Positions 1 to 14,900 of a DNA stretch of 64,000 nucleotides are shown piece by piece. The first letter of the stretch is position 1. Each line of letters begins with the position of its first letter. The position numbers were made by a program, and so were the translations under genes. The stretch is from Turbatrix aceti (Eukaryota > Nematoda > Chromadorea > Rhabditida > Panagrolaimidae), in assembly GCA_963969345.1 (NCBI GenBank), contig OZ017770.1, forward strand, positions 4,039,246 to 4,103,245, written 5' to 3'. Below the pieces are notes generated by a model. That model saw nothing but the letters and a program-made list of their open reading frames with translations, did not search any database and was not told where the DNA came from.

Positions 1-1464
1 TCTATACCAACCTGTCCATCATTTTTTAACAATTCATATTTCTGCAAAAAACCTTTTAGTTGAAGGGATTCCTTTACCTTTCGACCGATCTCGTCAATCT
101 CACACGCTTAAAAGTCGTCATCTTTTTTTCTTACTTGAAACAACGCATCTAATTTTAGTTAAGCGTTTTGCCTATGGCAATTGTTACTTTACTCTTAAAC
201 AATTTTTGCTGTTTTCTTTTCATTGAACCCAAATATTGTTATGGGGTGAAAAAAAAGTTATTATATACGGTTTTGGAAAAAAATGTTGACAACTTTTGTT
301 TGTATGTTTTAATATTGCCGCAATACTTTTTTTATCATATTTGTTTGATCAGCGCCACTTGGTTGAAGGGCTGTCAGAAACGTATCATATTGCATATATT
401 TTCGTGCTCTTTAACGAACAAAAAGTTAATTTCTAGTGCTTCTTGATAAAGTGTTTGTAATAGTGTTTAACTGCCGTAATTTTAAAAATCACAGAACCCC
501 GCCTGAAAAGCAAATGGCGGTGATGAACGAAAAAGCAGCAACGTCCCGTGCTCGTTTTGGGCAATTTTGCGCTATTTAAACCAATCTTGGTAGCAAAAAG
601 TTTGTGTTCCTTATTCTGTCGGTCTTTTTTTCACAGAATTTTGATTGTAATAAACAAACTAAATTTCCTTAGTCGGCACGACTTATCAAATCGTAGGAAA
701 CAAATATGCCAAATGGCCCCGCCAACAAAACCAATCAAAACAATATTTTTTTTATGTTTTTTTTTCAACGGCATCAAAACAACATTTTTTTGTGATTTTT
801 CATAGCTGCATTACTTTATTAATGCGATCTAATATGAGTTTTTTTGCCGTCAATCTTCTTTCAATTTTTTTGTTACACAGTTAGAGCATTTTTTATTGTT
901 CCATAAAATGCACAGTTGACCCTTCTTTTTTTTTCACACCCCAGCGTCAACTAAAATAGTTTTTTGTGCGAAACATGATGATTGGGCAACGCGTGAATCA
1001 TTCATTATTGCGCTGCCATTTACATTTCCATATCAACTCCGCTTTTAAATATTTCGTCGAAATAAATTCAGTCTTTAATTGTTCTTAGTTTGTGGAATGA
1101 AAGACCTGGATGATACAAAAATAACTGAAAATATAGTTTTTTTCTATTTTTTGGAGATAATTTAAAACCAAAGAAATTGGATTATTTTATTTGCACCACC
1201 CAGTAAGCGAAAGGCAATGCTTACTGCTATACCTATTTGTTCTCTTTTTTTTACCAGAGACTTTTTTGTCGTCACAAATGTTTGCACTTTTTTTTGGGTT
1301 AAAATTTATTTAGAATGACGAATTTGTAAAAGAAAAAATAACCAGGGGTTTATTAATTTTTTTAATTCTTTAAGATTTAATTCATTAAAATGTTAAAAAA
1401 TGTCGCATTTTTTTTGACACAATTGCAATTGTGAAGATGATTGCTGACAACTTAGATGAACGCT
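1..1464. other. AT-rich intergenic flank, no gene seen
   Basis: Long T- and A-runs and short open frames without splice context or recognisable domains. I see no RNA gene here. It may hold the promoter or an upstream exon of the receptor gene that begins near 2.1 kb, but nothing in the sequence fixes that. Confidence 0.6.
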
Positions 1465-2019
1465 ATTGAGTGCAGAGTTGTTCAATTCGACAATTTTCAG
1501 TGCTCGCTCTGCTCGCGCTCTTTGAGCAATTCAATTTTCCGTGCTCGCTCTGCTCATGCTCTTTGAGTTCCTAAAATTTTCGCGCTCGCTCTGCTCGCGC
1601 TCTTTTATTCTCAGATCCTCTGCTCTTGCTCTGCTCACGCTCGTGAGTTGAGCAGGAGCAAGCAATGAGCAAACATGGCTCACACAAAAAAAGTGAATTT
1701 TAAGACACAAATTCAGTCCTTTGCTAAAAGAAATACCGCATATTGCTTCGAGATACCCCCAACATCGTGTTTTTGGTCGAAATTACCAGTATTTTAGTAT
1801 TTGTAGCACTAAATTTATAGTGAGCAGTGCTCATTTTTAAAATTTCTCGCGCTCGCTCTGCTCGCGCTCTTTGAGCAATTCAATTTTTCGTGCTCGCTCT
1901 GCTCATGCTCATTGAGCACTCCAATTTTTCGCGCTCGCTCCGCTCGCGCTCGTGAGCTGAGCAGGAGCGAGCAGTGAGCAGGAGCAATTTTGTGAGCATC
2001 GAACAACTCTGATTGAGTG
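1465..2019. mobile_element. Non-autonomous hAT-type element (MITE) with target site duplication
   Basis: The element spans 1473-2011 (539 bp). It starts CAGAGTTGTTC (1473-1483) and ends with the exact reverse complement GAACAACTCTG (2001-2011). It is flanked by identical 8-bp copies of ATTGAGTG at 1465-1472 and 2012-2019. An 8-bp duplication and termini beginning CAGAG fit the hAT superfamily. The interior is built from repeats of a GC-rich motif, GCTCGCTCTGCTCGCGCTC, separated by AT-rich spacers. About 65 bp at 1502-1566 is repeated almost exactly at 1851-1916. The short minus-strand reading frames rich in Ser, Glu, Arg and Ala are just translations of this repeat. No transposase is encoded, so movement would need an enzyme from elsewhere. 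Confidence 0.85.
1502..1985. repeat. Subterminal GC-rich repeat motifs inside the hAT element
   Basis: Near-copies of GCTCGCTCTGCTCGCGCTC occur at about 1502, 1543, 1584, 1851, 1892 and 1932, most preceded by AATTTTC and followed by TTTGAG. Their even spacing of roughly 40 bp resembles the subterminal transposase-binding repeats of hAT elements. The binding role is an inference. Confidence 0.7.
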
Positions 2020-2147
2020 ATTTTTTGTTCCCTTTAATAATGCTCTGAAGAAGAGCAAAATTATTATTGACCTTCGAGTTGTGTTTTTTGTTCGCCAAAA
2101 GTTGGTGTGAGGTTTTTGCAGGCACCGGTCGACACGAATGCTCAACG

Positions 2148-4303
2148 ATGATCGGCACATGCCGAATGTCCGGCGAAGCCTTGTCCATACCTCACTTCAC
2201 GTCGGTTGCATGTGCTCAGTGCCTTTTCTATATTTACTTTGCCCTATTCCCGGAGTATTTCAATAGATATCACATGGAAATCTGTCCTTCAGGACTCCTC
2301 ATTTGTGATTACAACGACGAAACTCTCTCATCATGCTCGTGCTCAGACTATGACAAAATCTACAACATCCCACAATATGCTATCAACAGTTCTCAATCCA
2401 TATCCCTTCACTTATTACACATCGAACCTCCGCTTCCCCCCGACTTTGAATATAATACCCTGGCATGCTGTAAAGAGGCTAAAAATTGTTGCAAGAACGT
2501 GCTGGCTAAAGACCCCTACATTTCACCCATTTTGTACACTTCGCATACATGTCCGGCTACCTGGGATGGCTGGCAGTGCTTTAACAGATCCAAACCTGGT
2601 ATTGTAAAAAACTATTGTCCGAGTTATATCTTTCATAACCCTTTTACCGATTGGAATGTCAGGTCGAGAGGACCAGTGACAAAGGAATGTCTAGCTAATG
2701 GCACGTGGCTCAAAGTGTACGACAACGAAACTTTGAAGGAGGTCGAGTGGACCGACTACAGTAAATGCATTCATTATGTGAGTTATCAGATTGCACTCCA
2801 TTTCAGGAAATTTAAAAAAAGTGGATTGTTTGAAACACTAAAACACTATTATACTTTATTTTAATTGTCATTTTTAGAAAGCAACCGTCAAAACAATAAC
2901 ATCTATTATCGCATTCGGAATCACGGTGATTACGATCATTCCTGCAATCGCTATTATCTCATGGCACAGTGCACTAAAGCACCAGGTGGTTTTCAAGATT
3001 CACAAACACCTGCTTTACGCATTGTTGTGCTCTGCTTTGCTGTTCTTGTTTAACACAAGCTACTTTGTTGTTTTTTCTGAAACTCAGAAACTTGGATTCG
3101 GGGATGTGAGTTTTTAACAAAAAAAAAAATTAGCACCTAGCATGAAATTTCAGTATTGGAGTCCAACATGCCGATTGCTTTTCCTACTTCAACTCAGATT
3201 CTTTCGATTTGCGTCATACACCTGGATGCTGGGAGAAGGAGTTTACCTGTATCGACTTCTTATGTACACGTTTGCCGTAGACACCGAGTCTATGAAGCCC
3301 TACTACGTCTTGTGTTGGGGTAATTGGATATCTTACCGAAAAATAAAAAAGTCAGGTGAAAAAACGTATGTCTTTGTTTTAGGTATCCCCTTGCTTATAA
3401 CAAGCATCTACGCTTCACTTCGCTACGCCATTGACGACATCGAATGCTGGGCCAACAGTTCGTACCACAAATGGATCGAATGGACCGTTGTGGGGCCCTG
3501 CCTGATCACGCTCTGCGTAAGACTTTTTTCCAGGGTCCAAAAAAGCACTTCCGTTTTGCAGACAAATTTCATTCTTGTTCTCATTGTTATTTACGTCTTG
3601 CTGAAAAAAATTCGATGCAATCCGCATCTTGAACCAGCTCAATATGCGTAGGCATAAAAATAAACAAATATAAAAATAAATCGAGTTAAATTTCAGAAAG
3701 GCAGTCAGAGCCGTTTTTATGCTAGTTCCTGTTTTTGGCGTGCATCTCTGCATCACAATATACCCCATAGAAGGAGTCGTCTATGAAACCATAAACATCG
3801 CTTTGGATGGGTTGCAGGTGACTAAACAGGTTTTGCTTACGTAAAATAAAAAAAGCTTCCAGGGTTGTATCGTAGCCATCATCGTTTGTTACACAAATCG
3901 AACCGTTATTGAATGCCTCAAAAAGTGCTGTGACAAGTTTGCAGAAGAAAGAAAACTGAAGTACGTGTTTTTGTCTAATCAGGAAGTGAAACATCACCCC
4001 CCAAAACAAAGGATTTTTTTTAGAAAACAATCTATTGATCAGCGCGTGCAGTACAAACGCTCCGTCATTGAAAACGCATATGCCCAAAAAGTGAGTTATA
4101 ACCAGAACGAAGCAAGTGAGGTGACTACAACCGACGTAGCAGGTACCGAAAACAACCGACGCCTCGCTCTAAACGAAAATCATCCTTTGCTACCCCGAAT
4201 TCCGGACGAAAACGAAGATTCCGTGGATATCACAATTCATCGCACTCCATCGGTCGTTCGCTGGAATGTGGACCGAGAAGTAACTATGGATACTCTGTAT
4301 TGA
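2148..4303 (+). CDS. Class B (secretin-family) neuropeptide receptor
   Basis: Eight exons: 2148-2777, 2878-3105, 3154-3319, 3383-3516, 3562-3647, 3697-3817, 3863-3960, 4024-4303, giving about 580 residues. The extracellular part has a paired-cysteine stretch (ACCKEAKNCC) and the hormone-receptor domain core CPATWDGWQCFN, then TKECLANGTW and EWTDYSKC. Seven hydrophobic segments follow; conserved class B marks are WMLGEGVYLY (TM3), KAVRAVFMLVP before TM6 and GCIVAIIVCYTN (TM7). The receptor should sit in the plasma membrane, bind a peptide hormone and signal through Gs. Family detail suggests a calcitonin/DH31- or PDF-receptor-like protein; I cannot decide between them. The start is the first ATG after an acceptor at 2121 (TTTTTGCAG). 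No clear signal peptide is visible, so an upstream exon is possible. It converges on xbp-1, with an AATAAA at 4390-4395. Confidence 0.85.
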
Positions 4304-4389
4304 TTGGCAGCTCAGACTATTACCGCTTTCACTTGCGCCCCAGTGCCCTTCTTCAAACGGTTATCCGAGACGTGTTTCCGCACTTTATA

Positions 4390-4395
4390 AATAAA
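4390..4395 (+). terminator. AATAAA polyadenylation signal of the class B receptor gene
   Basis: AATAAA lies 87 bp past the receptor stop codon, inside the 193-bp gap between the convergent receptor and xbp-1 stop codons. Confidence 0.6.
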
Positions 4396-4496
4396 CAATC
4401 ACAAGACAATTAGTGCACGATCGTCCGTGAACAAACAGAAGGTACAAAAAATAGCATTATAACTATCTGGGTCAAAACAACGTTGCCACGGAGGAA

Positions 4497-5485
4497 TCAA
4501 TTGATGCATGCAAAATCGTAGTTGTTGTTGTCGTAACACTGCATGAGTGGATCGGCCATGTAGTCGCTCAGTTCAACGTTGTCGAACATTTCCGTTCCAT
4601 TAGTAACCGTAGGATCCTTGCCAAATAAATCCGCTTCGATATCTTCAAGTCTCGTCCAGTCTTCCTTGGCGATGTCGTTGTATAGTTTTTCAAAATCGAA
4701 GTCATTTGTCGCTTCAAAGAATTCTTCGAAGAGGTCGCCGTTGGAGTGGCACGAATCTTGTTCGCCGTACCCACACTCTTCATTGTTGGCAGCTGGCACA
4801 GCATCAGCATAAACAGAGTTCGGTAGGCTCTCTGTCTGGATGATTCCTGGTCCTGTGTTTTCCGCATAGATTCCGCACGATTGCTCTTGGATACCCGTTC
4901 CCTCGGCTGGGGTCCGCAAACGGATGCTGCTGATCCGATAGTATCCTGCAAGCCTTCGCACGGAATCGATTGTACTGACACAGGTGAAATCATGAGTTGT
5001 TGTTGTTGCTGCTGCTGCTGTTGCTGGGCAATGGTGGTGTTGGCCTCGGTGAGTTGGCGTTCCAACGTGGCGACTCGATTCCGAAGATAACGAGTTTCGG
5101 CAATGAGATCCTGGACGGCGTTTTCCAAACGAACAGTGCGATCCTTCTTTCGATCACGAGCTGTCTGAGCGGCGAGACGATTCATCTCCATGCGTCGGGC
5201 AAGTTTTTCTTCCTTCGACATGTGAGCGAGGTTCTGACGCTTTCGCGGAACAGCTGGCTTGGTCTCCTCGACTTCAGGCGCCAGAAGAGTGGTGATGGAA
5301 TTGAGATCGGCTGTTGTGGAAGGAACCGTGACAATAGGACGTTTGCGATTTACATTGGGCGCGATTTTGCATGGTGTCTGGCGTTGTTGTGATGAGGTCG
5401 GCACAGAGACAGTTGCTGGACGGCTTCGAATAGGTTGGAAGCGTCCAGCTGTAGGGTAGACGACAATTCGTGGAGCAGAACTCAT
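4497..5485 (-). CDS. xbp-1: XBP1 bZIP transcription factor of the unfolded protein response
   Basis: The start is the ATG at 5485 (MSSAPRIVVYP). A basic region (NRLAAQTARDRKKDR) is followed by a leucine zipper and a run of glutamines (codons near 4996-5030). Two overlapping frames are joined by an unconventional 23-nt intron at 4907-4929. Unspliced mRNA encodes about 305 residues and stops at 4568; spliced mRNA shifts frame and encodes about 321 residues ending at 4497, with an acidic, aromatic C-terminus typical of an activation domain. XBP1s activates ER chaperone, ERAD and secretory genes in the nucleus after IRE1 cleaves the mRNA on the ER membrane. No ordinary spliceosomal intron interrupts the coding part. 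The J-domain gene lies 435 bp upstream on the same strand. Identity rests on the bZIP plus the IRE1 stem-loops, so confidence is high. Confidence 0.93.
4907..4929 (-). promoter_or_regulatory. xbp-1: IRE1-type unconventional intron of xbp-1 (23 nt)
   Basis: On the minus strand the 5' site is a 7-nt loop CAG|CAGC closed by CGGAT/ATCCG, and the 3' site is a loop CAG|CCGA closed by CCC/GGG. Both fit the CNG|NNGN loop consensus cut by IRE1. Removing 23 nt fuses ...DTIGS with AEGTGIQEQ..., joining the bZIP frame to the downstream frame. The nematode and Drosophila xbp-1 introns are also 23 nt, as far as I recall; the vertebrate one is 26. Confidence 0.9.
4994..5032 (-). repeat. xbp-1: CAG/CAA microsatellite encoding polyglutamine in xbp-1
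   Basis: Mixed CAG and CAA codons give about ten consecutive glutamines just after the leucine zipper. Mixed codons suggest a fairly stable tract. Confidence 0.8.
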
Positions 5486-5920
5486 GTTGATCAGAAAATA
5501 AAAACCGACTAACCTGGTGACAACCAATGCAGCGCAAAGAAACCAACGCTGTCGCTCGCTGGCTAAGGCAACGTCAGCATAGGCGTCCAGTCGATACGCT
5601 AGGATGACGAGTACTATTTTCATTGGCTGTGAACCGTGTGTCTGCGTGATGCACAGCGCATGCTTTGCTTGTCGGAGCTGGATGAAAACTGGAACGCACA
5701 GCCCGAGGGGAGAGGCTGCACTCCCCACCCTCTCTCCTCCCTTTTTTGCGGAACTTTCCAGAAATTCTGTTGTGAGTTTATTTCAACATCGGTGAAAGCA
5801 ATAAATAAATCTGACAAAAGTGACTCAAAAATGATACCAGTAAGGAAAACACTGGCGTCACTAGGCTGCAGATAAAGTGGCATTCCACCGATGACGAGTA
5901 ACGAGAGCAGTTGAAGTACA

Positions 5921-8344
<2,424 letters not shown>

Positions 8345-8788
8345 ATGATGGCATGGAGTAGATACTTGTTCAAGTCTTTTGTTCTCCCTACTATCTATAC
8401 GTTTAGCACGTGCACTGTTATCGCTAAGTATGGACTGAATTTGATTTTTCTCTCTGGCGATTCCATGCTACCTACAATCCAGAATGGTGACATCGTCATC
8501 ACGCGTCCCTTCCGTCCTCGTCGGCATGAGCTTAACAAGGGAGAAATCGTGTGCCTCTCTTCTCCGACCGAACCCGAAGTCCTTCTCTGCAAGCGTGTCG
8601 CGTACTTACCCCAAGACATTATCCCAGGCACCCCACTTCGCGTTGTCGCCGGTCATTGTTTCATCCTCGGTGACAACCTTGAAGCGTCGAGTGATTCTCG
8701 CATTTTCGGACCTGTCCCTATCGGTCTCATCCACTCCCGGGTTGTTTGCCGTGTCTGGCCGCCCAGTCGCTTTGGATACGTCTCATGA
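8345..8788 (+). CDS. immp-1: Mitochondrial inner membrane peptidase subunit 1 (S26 family)
   Basis: A single exon of about 147 residues. The catalytic Ser sits in SGDSMLPT and the general-base Lys in [10 protein letters not shown], the Ser/Lys pair of S26 signal peptidases. The conserved box GDN...SSDSR.FGPVP follows. A hydrophobic N-terminal segment (about residues 10-33) should anchor it in the inner membrane facing the intermembrane space, where IMP1 removes sorting signals from imported proteins. Length and motifs fit IMMP1 better than IMMP2. Two adjacent ATGs (8345, 8348) follow an acceptor at 8336 (TCTTTTTAG); an upstream ATG is closed at once by TGA. It lies 171 bp before gbf-1 on the same strand, so co-transcription is possible. 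Confidence 0.9.
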   Translation: MMAWSRYLFKSFVLPTIYTFSTCTVIAKYGLNLIFLSGDSMLPTIQNGDIVITRPFRPRRHELNKGEIVCLSSPTEPEVLLCKRVAYLPQDIIPGTPLRVVAGHCFILGDNLEASSDSRIFGPVPIGLIHSRVVCRVWPPSRFGYVS

Positions 8789-8959
8789 GCTGCTTTAAAC
8801 TGCCAATATGATTCTCCGTATCTCGTAGTTGTTTTTTCGTTGTTTATGATATAAAAAATCGTTTGTTGCGTTCATTTTGAATCGGTCAAACGTTTTTGAA
8901 CGTTTTCGTTACCTGTTTCATTGTCGAGTTATTCTTTCAAGCGGTTTTTGATTTTCAGG

Positions 8960-11900
8960 ATGGCGGATCGCGTCCATATTTTATTGGACGATGCGAAGGC
9001 CATCGTCGCCATGCTCAAAACTCCTCCAAAATCCCAGTGGAGCGCCGCCTATTCAGATGACAAGGAAAGCGACGTTCTCGCTTCGCGTCTTCTGGATTTC
9101 CGTAGCAGCTTTAACCCGTCTAAGAAAGATTCAGATCTCGAGCGTGCCCCTCTATCCTTCATGACGCCTTTCCTCAGCGTTCTCAAGCTCAGGAAGACGA
9201 ACATCGGTGCGGCTTGTCGCGCCCTTGATGCAATGCAGAATGCTTTCGATCTTGGTATCGTCAAGTTTGACAAGAACGCTGCGGTTGGTGACTTGACCTG
9301 CGTCGTCAAGAGTGTTGTCAACAACAAAGGACTGGCGGCTGATTCGTCGCGTACCGAGGAATTGATTTCGAAGTCTTTCAACGTGAGTTTTTATTATATT
9401 TAAATTTGTTAACAGTGTTTATGTTTTTATTCAATTCCAGGTTCTGACGTCTCTCTTCAAATCAGAATGGTCCACGAAGATGACAGACAAAGATGTCATT
9501 GATGTGTTCGAGTTTGGCTTTAAAGTAATTTTCGACGCAAGATACTCTTCGATCCTGCACACGCTCGCCGAGACAATGCTTCGCGTTATGGTTACGATTA
9601 TCTTCGCCGATCTTGGACAGCTTCGGGGCGAGATTTCGTCGCAACTTAACACCTGCCACATTCGGCAAATCCCCGTCATCGACGAAAATCAGTCATCCGA
9701 AATCCGGTCTCTTGAGGAGGGAAACAGCGAAGCGCAAGTCACGACTGAGGGTGCTACCGATGCGGGTGAAACAGAAGTGACTTCTGAAAAGGTTGAAGAA
9801 GCGACTTCTGAAAAAGTTGAAGAAACGGTTTCTGAGAAGGCTGAAGAAGCCGAGACGTCGCAGAATGACACAGACAAGCTGCTGCCGGCTGTTGAAGATG
9901 GAACTGAGGCAGTTGAGGTCCCGGTTGAAGAAGAAAAGGAAGAAACTCTGCCTGAGAATGCTATGGGCAGCAACGAGACCGCCGAAGAGGAGGCACCTAT
10001 TCCCGTTCGCCGCGGACTGGGTTCTATTTGGGAGGTCTTCCGCTTCATTGCCAACCTCATCGAAGGTAAATACCCTCCGACCTATATCCTCATGGGTCTG
10101 CGACTTTTTAACACATCTCTGGACGTCGCGGCTCGTGACATCACCGATTTCCCTGATCTGATGACCGTCATTCAGAATGACATTTCTCGTCATCTTCTTC
10201 GTGTATGTTTTTATAACTTTTTTATTTGACGTTCTTTATGGGTTTTTTTCAGCTGGTGAATTCGTCAGACATCGGCATTTTCTCGGCCGCGAACCACTCC
10301 TGGCACATGCTCATCGTTTTCATGCGCCGTTCGCTGAAATTCCAGATCGAAAAGTACTTCATCAGCATGGCAACCGTCATTTCTTCCGATTCGGCCACGA
10401 TTGTCCCTCAGATCAAGGACATTGCTCTTGAAAGCCTTCAACAACTCCTGACCATTCCCTTCTTTCCGTCGCAGCTCTTCATCAACTACGACCTCAGCTA
10501 CTACACTTCTGATGTCTTCAAGGACCTTGTCAACCTTCTCCGTGACAGCGTGTTCTCATCCACGGGCTTACTGGAGCCTCGCAACGTTGTGGCACTTGAC
10601 TGCCTTCTCATCATCTTGGGAACTTTTGTGGAATCCTCGAAGGCGTATCCCCAGCAGGATGACCACATTCCGGATTCTCTGAGCTTGGTCCTGGATTGTG
10701 TGCCCAGCAATCGGCTCAAGCGTAAGGAAAACATCATCAATGCCTCCAAGACGTTTAACAGGAAGCCAAGGGAGGGCATCGAGTACCTGATTGTCATGAA
10801 GATGTTCCCCCACGATCCACCGACACCCGATGATATTGCGGACTTTTTGATGGCGACGCCGTACCTGGACAAGAGACAGATTGGCAACTACATTTGCGAG
10901 TAAGCTATTTTTATATGCTGAAATGAACATTTTATTCAATTTTTTTTTCAGCCGTGCCAATCCTGAGATCCTGCCGGCGTACATCAACAAGTTCAACTTT
11001 GAAGGGCTTCGCGTCGATCAGGCTCTTCGCAAGATGCTCGAAGCCTACCGACTGCCAGGTGAAGCCGCTGAAATCGGCAAGATCCTGATGGCGTTTGCCG
11101 ATCACTGGTTCGAGTCCAACAATGCCCCATTTGAGAACTCAGATGCCGCTTACACGCTTGCCTATGCCGTCATTATGTTGAACACCGACCAGCACAATCC
11201 CCAGGTGCGTCGCAATCAGCCTATCATGGATGTGGCTGCTTTCAAGCGCAATCTCACCGGCACGAACGGTGGCAAAAATCACGACGATGCCATGCTCAAC
11301 GCTATTTTCAAGGAAATCAAAGAAAACGAAATCATCATTCCCACCGAGCACACCGGCGACATTCGTGATTCTCACGAATGGGAGGTGCTCATGCACAAGA
11401 GCTCTGATCCGGAGAATTTGTTCTTCGACGGTCCTGTCGAATGGAGCGATTACGAACTCTTCAAGGCATCTTGGGGTCATCTGTCGTCCGCGCTCTTTTT
11501 CGCTGCGGACAAGTGTGACGTCACTCACGAGTCTGTTTTGCGTGGAGTCTTCACCGGGTACGCCAACTGCGTCGATCTCGCTACCCGTTACGGCATGAGT
11601 GATGTCTGCGACAACGTGGTCATTCATCTCTGCAAATTCGCGTCTTTCATCCCGGGTCTCGATGCAGCGCAAGACAAGGACACCGAGCCTTCCCAGCAGC
11701 AGATTCTGACTTGGAAGAATGTCGAGACCGCTGTGTACGACCTTAGCAACAATGAGAAGTTTTCCCAGGCAATCCGCACGATGTTGGATGTGGTCCATCT
11801 GCACGGCGATCATCTTCGCAACGCTTGGAAGAACGTAATCGATATTTACGTTCAGCTTTACCGCGCTCAGCTGCTTCCCACCAGCTTGGTGCATGTCGAC

Positions 11901-14900
11901 GATTTTGTTGGCACAAAGGGCTACAAGAACATTAGTCCTGTTTACGCTGAGTAAGCCCATTTTTAGCGATAAATTTGGTTTTATATAATTTTTTTAGCAA
12001 AGACAACGCACCCCGTGCCGAAGGCGGCATTCTCTCCTGGCTTGGATTGACTTCCAACGAGAACCCAATGAAGATGGCTGAACTCATGAATTCGGCTCAC
12101 AAGGAACGTGCGGCGTTCATCGCTCAGCTTCACCCTGAAAATCTCTTCTCCGACAGCACCTACATTGTGCTTTCGTCTCTCGTCGAACTCCTCGATCAGC
12201 TGATTAAGGCTACACGGGTTGCTCGGAGTTGTGCCTTGGAAGTCTCAGGCGAGTTGCCTTCTCAGTACGAGGAAATAGTCATCTTCCTGACCGAAGCTAT
12301 CGTCCGCATCGCCATTGAAAACAAAGATCGCCTCAATCGCATTTGGGAACTTGTCCGCTCACATTTTGAGTATCTACTCACCGGGTTTGGATGCACTACG
12401 GGTGTTGCTCGGCGCGCCACCGTCGGTCTTATTCGCATTGCCAATCGCAATCTCTTCCGTGTTCGGGATGGAATTTCTAACGAGGTCATGAATTCTCTTT
12501 CACTTCTCTATGTAAGTTTTGTTTTTTGATTCCAATTCAAATTTTTGATCATTTTAAATTTCCAGGAGCTTCGTCCAACGGGTCTATATGTTTTATCGCG
12601 TGACATCGCTTATGGTCTGTACAGTCTACTTCGCTCCAATGCGACTAATGTCCACGAACGCGAGCACTGGACGATTCTCTTTTCCCTGCTGGAAGCCGTC
12701 GGTGCTGCTGTTTACTCCGACGAAATCATGGATCGTCATTCGAACGCTTTGGACAACATCGCCGACAATTACGGCAAAATCAACAAACCCAAATTCAGCA
12801 AGGAGCGTGGATACGTTTCGGACGACACTACGGAAGTGGTGCGTCAGAAGAGACTTGAGCATGCGTCGAGCTCTCAGTCGGTGGGCAGCGAGAGTGCTGA
12901 CTGGATTCATCTCAGCAACCGCGAGCTGAACTCCAGTTTTTCGGAAATTCGTCAGCTGCAGAAGTCGCGTTCCGCTGAAACCGGAACAATCGTTTTGGCG
13001 CCCAATATTTCGCGTCATGATCCGCAAGCTTTTATCAAGGTCGCCGATGCTTTGGTCTTCCTGCTTCCTCCCCACATCACTCCGAAGAATTTTGAGAGTG
13101 CAGTTCAGTGTCTGCGCTCGATGATAGAAGCCGTCGTCGATGGCGGACGGTGGGTTTTTTTTATTAAACTCTTGTTTTTTTGAACCAACCTTATTTAGGA
13201 ATGCCGTAATCCACTCTCTGGACACTGGCGACGATGACGAGAAACTCAGCAAAGCCGCTCGTGCAGCTCGCAACGCCAAGGAATTCGAGCTGCGCTATCA
13301 GCAGGCGGCCCAAGCATTCATTGACCTCTCGTTCGGCCTCCACGCCAAAGTTTTCAAGAACTACAAAGAATGGGCGGAATCTGATCCGACCGTCGATGCG
13401 AGCGTTCAGTACCTCTGGGATAACTGCTGGCTTCCGCTCATCCAGGCCATTGCGCGTCTCTGCTGTGATTCGCGACGTGATGTTCGCACCCACGCTTTGA
13501 CGACTCTTCCGGTTTGTTTTTTGCAAACACTGACTCTCAAAAATAACTTTTTTTTTTGCAGCGTGCCATTCTCCTGCATGAATTTGACGATCTCAATCCT
13601 GAGCAGTGGCGTAGCTGCTTCGTCGACGTCCTTTTCCCTCTGCTTACGAAGCTTCTCGGAAAGATCACCGTTGATGACCAGGGAATCGATGAAATCCGTG
13701 TTCGCGTCATTCAGCTTGTCGTCAAGACTTTTCTGCAGCGCTTGGGGTTTGTTTTTGTTTTTTTTTGTTTTGCGGTCTCATAATGCGCTTTTTTTTCAGA
13801 AAACTCACTGCTCTGCCTGATTTTGGCAACCTCCTGGTCCTCCTGATGAACTACATGCGGCGCTACTGGAATGGCGGTCTCAACAACGACCTCGTCAGGG
13901 AAGCCATTCCTGAATCAGTCAAAAACATGCTGCTGGTCGTGGACAATGCTGGAGTTTTTATTAACTTCCCCTCCCTTTACGAGCAGATCGTAGAGGTGCT
14001 CAGAACCTTTTTGCCTGAGATTGTCGACAAAGTCATGCTCCACCTCCCTGTTGGACGTCAGTTTTTTTATTCTTCTTTTGAATAGTTATACACCTAATTT
14101 TGTTTTAACACTTAACATTCATTTATTTTGGAGTTTATTTTTCACATTTTTTAGGTGGCGCTGATTCTGTCTCCGATCCGAAACCAGCTGAAGCAGCTGA
14201 TACTGTCTCGCCATCTTCTCCAGTTGCTGCTTCTCAGTCTCCGACTTATTCTAATGGCGCGGTTTCTGAACAGCAGGCCGTTATTGGAGATGCTGCCAAC
14301 ATTGGCGTTGCTTTGGCTCCACCAACTGATAATTCCGACAGTCAACGTACAACTTACGACTATCCCTCTGTTTCATCGGTTTCCAACTTTGTAACCGTTT
14401 CTACTGCAACTGATCCGAGTGACTTGATTACTGAACATCATATTGCCGCTGGAGATGCTGCCAACATTGGTGATGATTGGGCTTTGCCTAATTCCGAATC
14501 CGACAGTCAGCGTACAATTCGCGACATTCCCTCTATTGAATCGGTTTCCTACTTGTCTCCCAACTCGACGGATAGTCAACGTACAATGCGCGACATTCCC
14601 TCTATGGTGGATTCGGCTTCCTACTCATCTCCAAGCTCGACGGGTACTCAACCCACATTTGAATCTTACGTAACTGTCACCCCTTCGAGTGAAACCGTTC
14701 GGAACTCGGAGTTTTCGTCATCCGATCGTGAAACGTCGGCTCAGAGCAATCAGTCGGGGGGTTATCCTAACTATCCTTATGCTCAGGTAGTCTCACCGAC
14801 GTACGCCACCTCGCCGGCTCAGAATGCGTTCAATCCTTCGATTCCCGCCTATCCCGTTGAACAGGATGCTGCTGGAAACCAGAATTCTCCTCATGATCCT

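Noticed and set aside
1815..2188. Minus-strand frames rich in Ser, Arg, Glu and Ala
   Set aside because: They are translations of the GC-rich repeats inside the hAT element.
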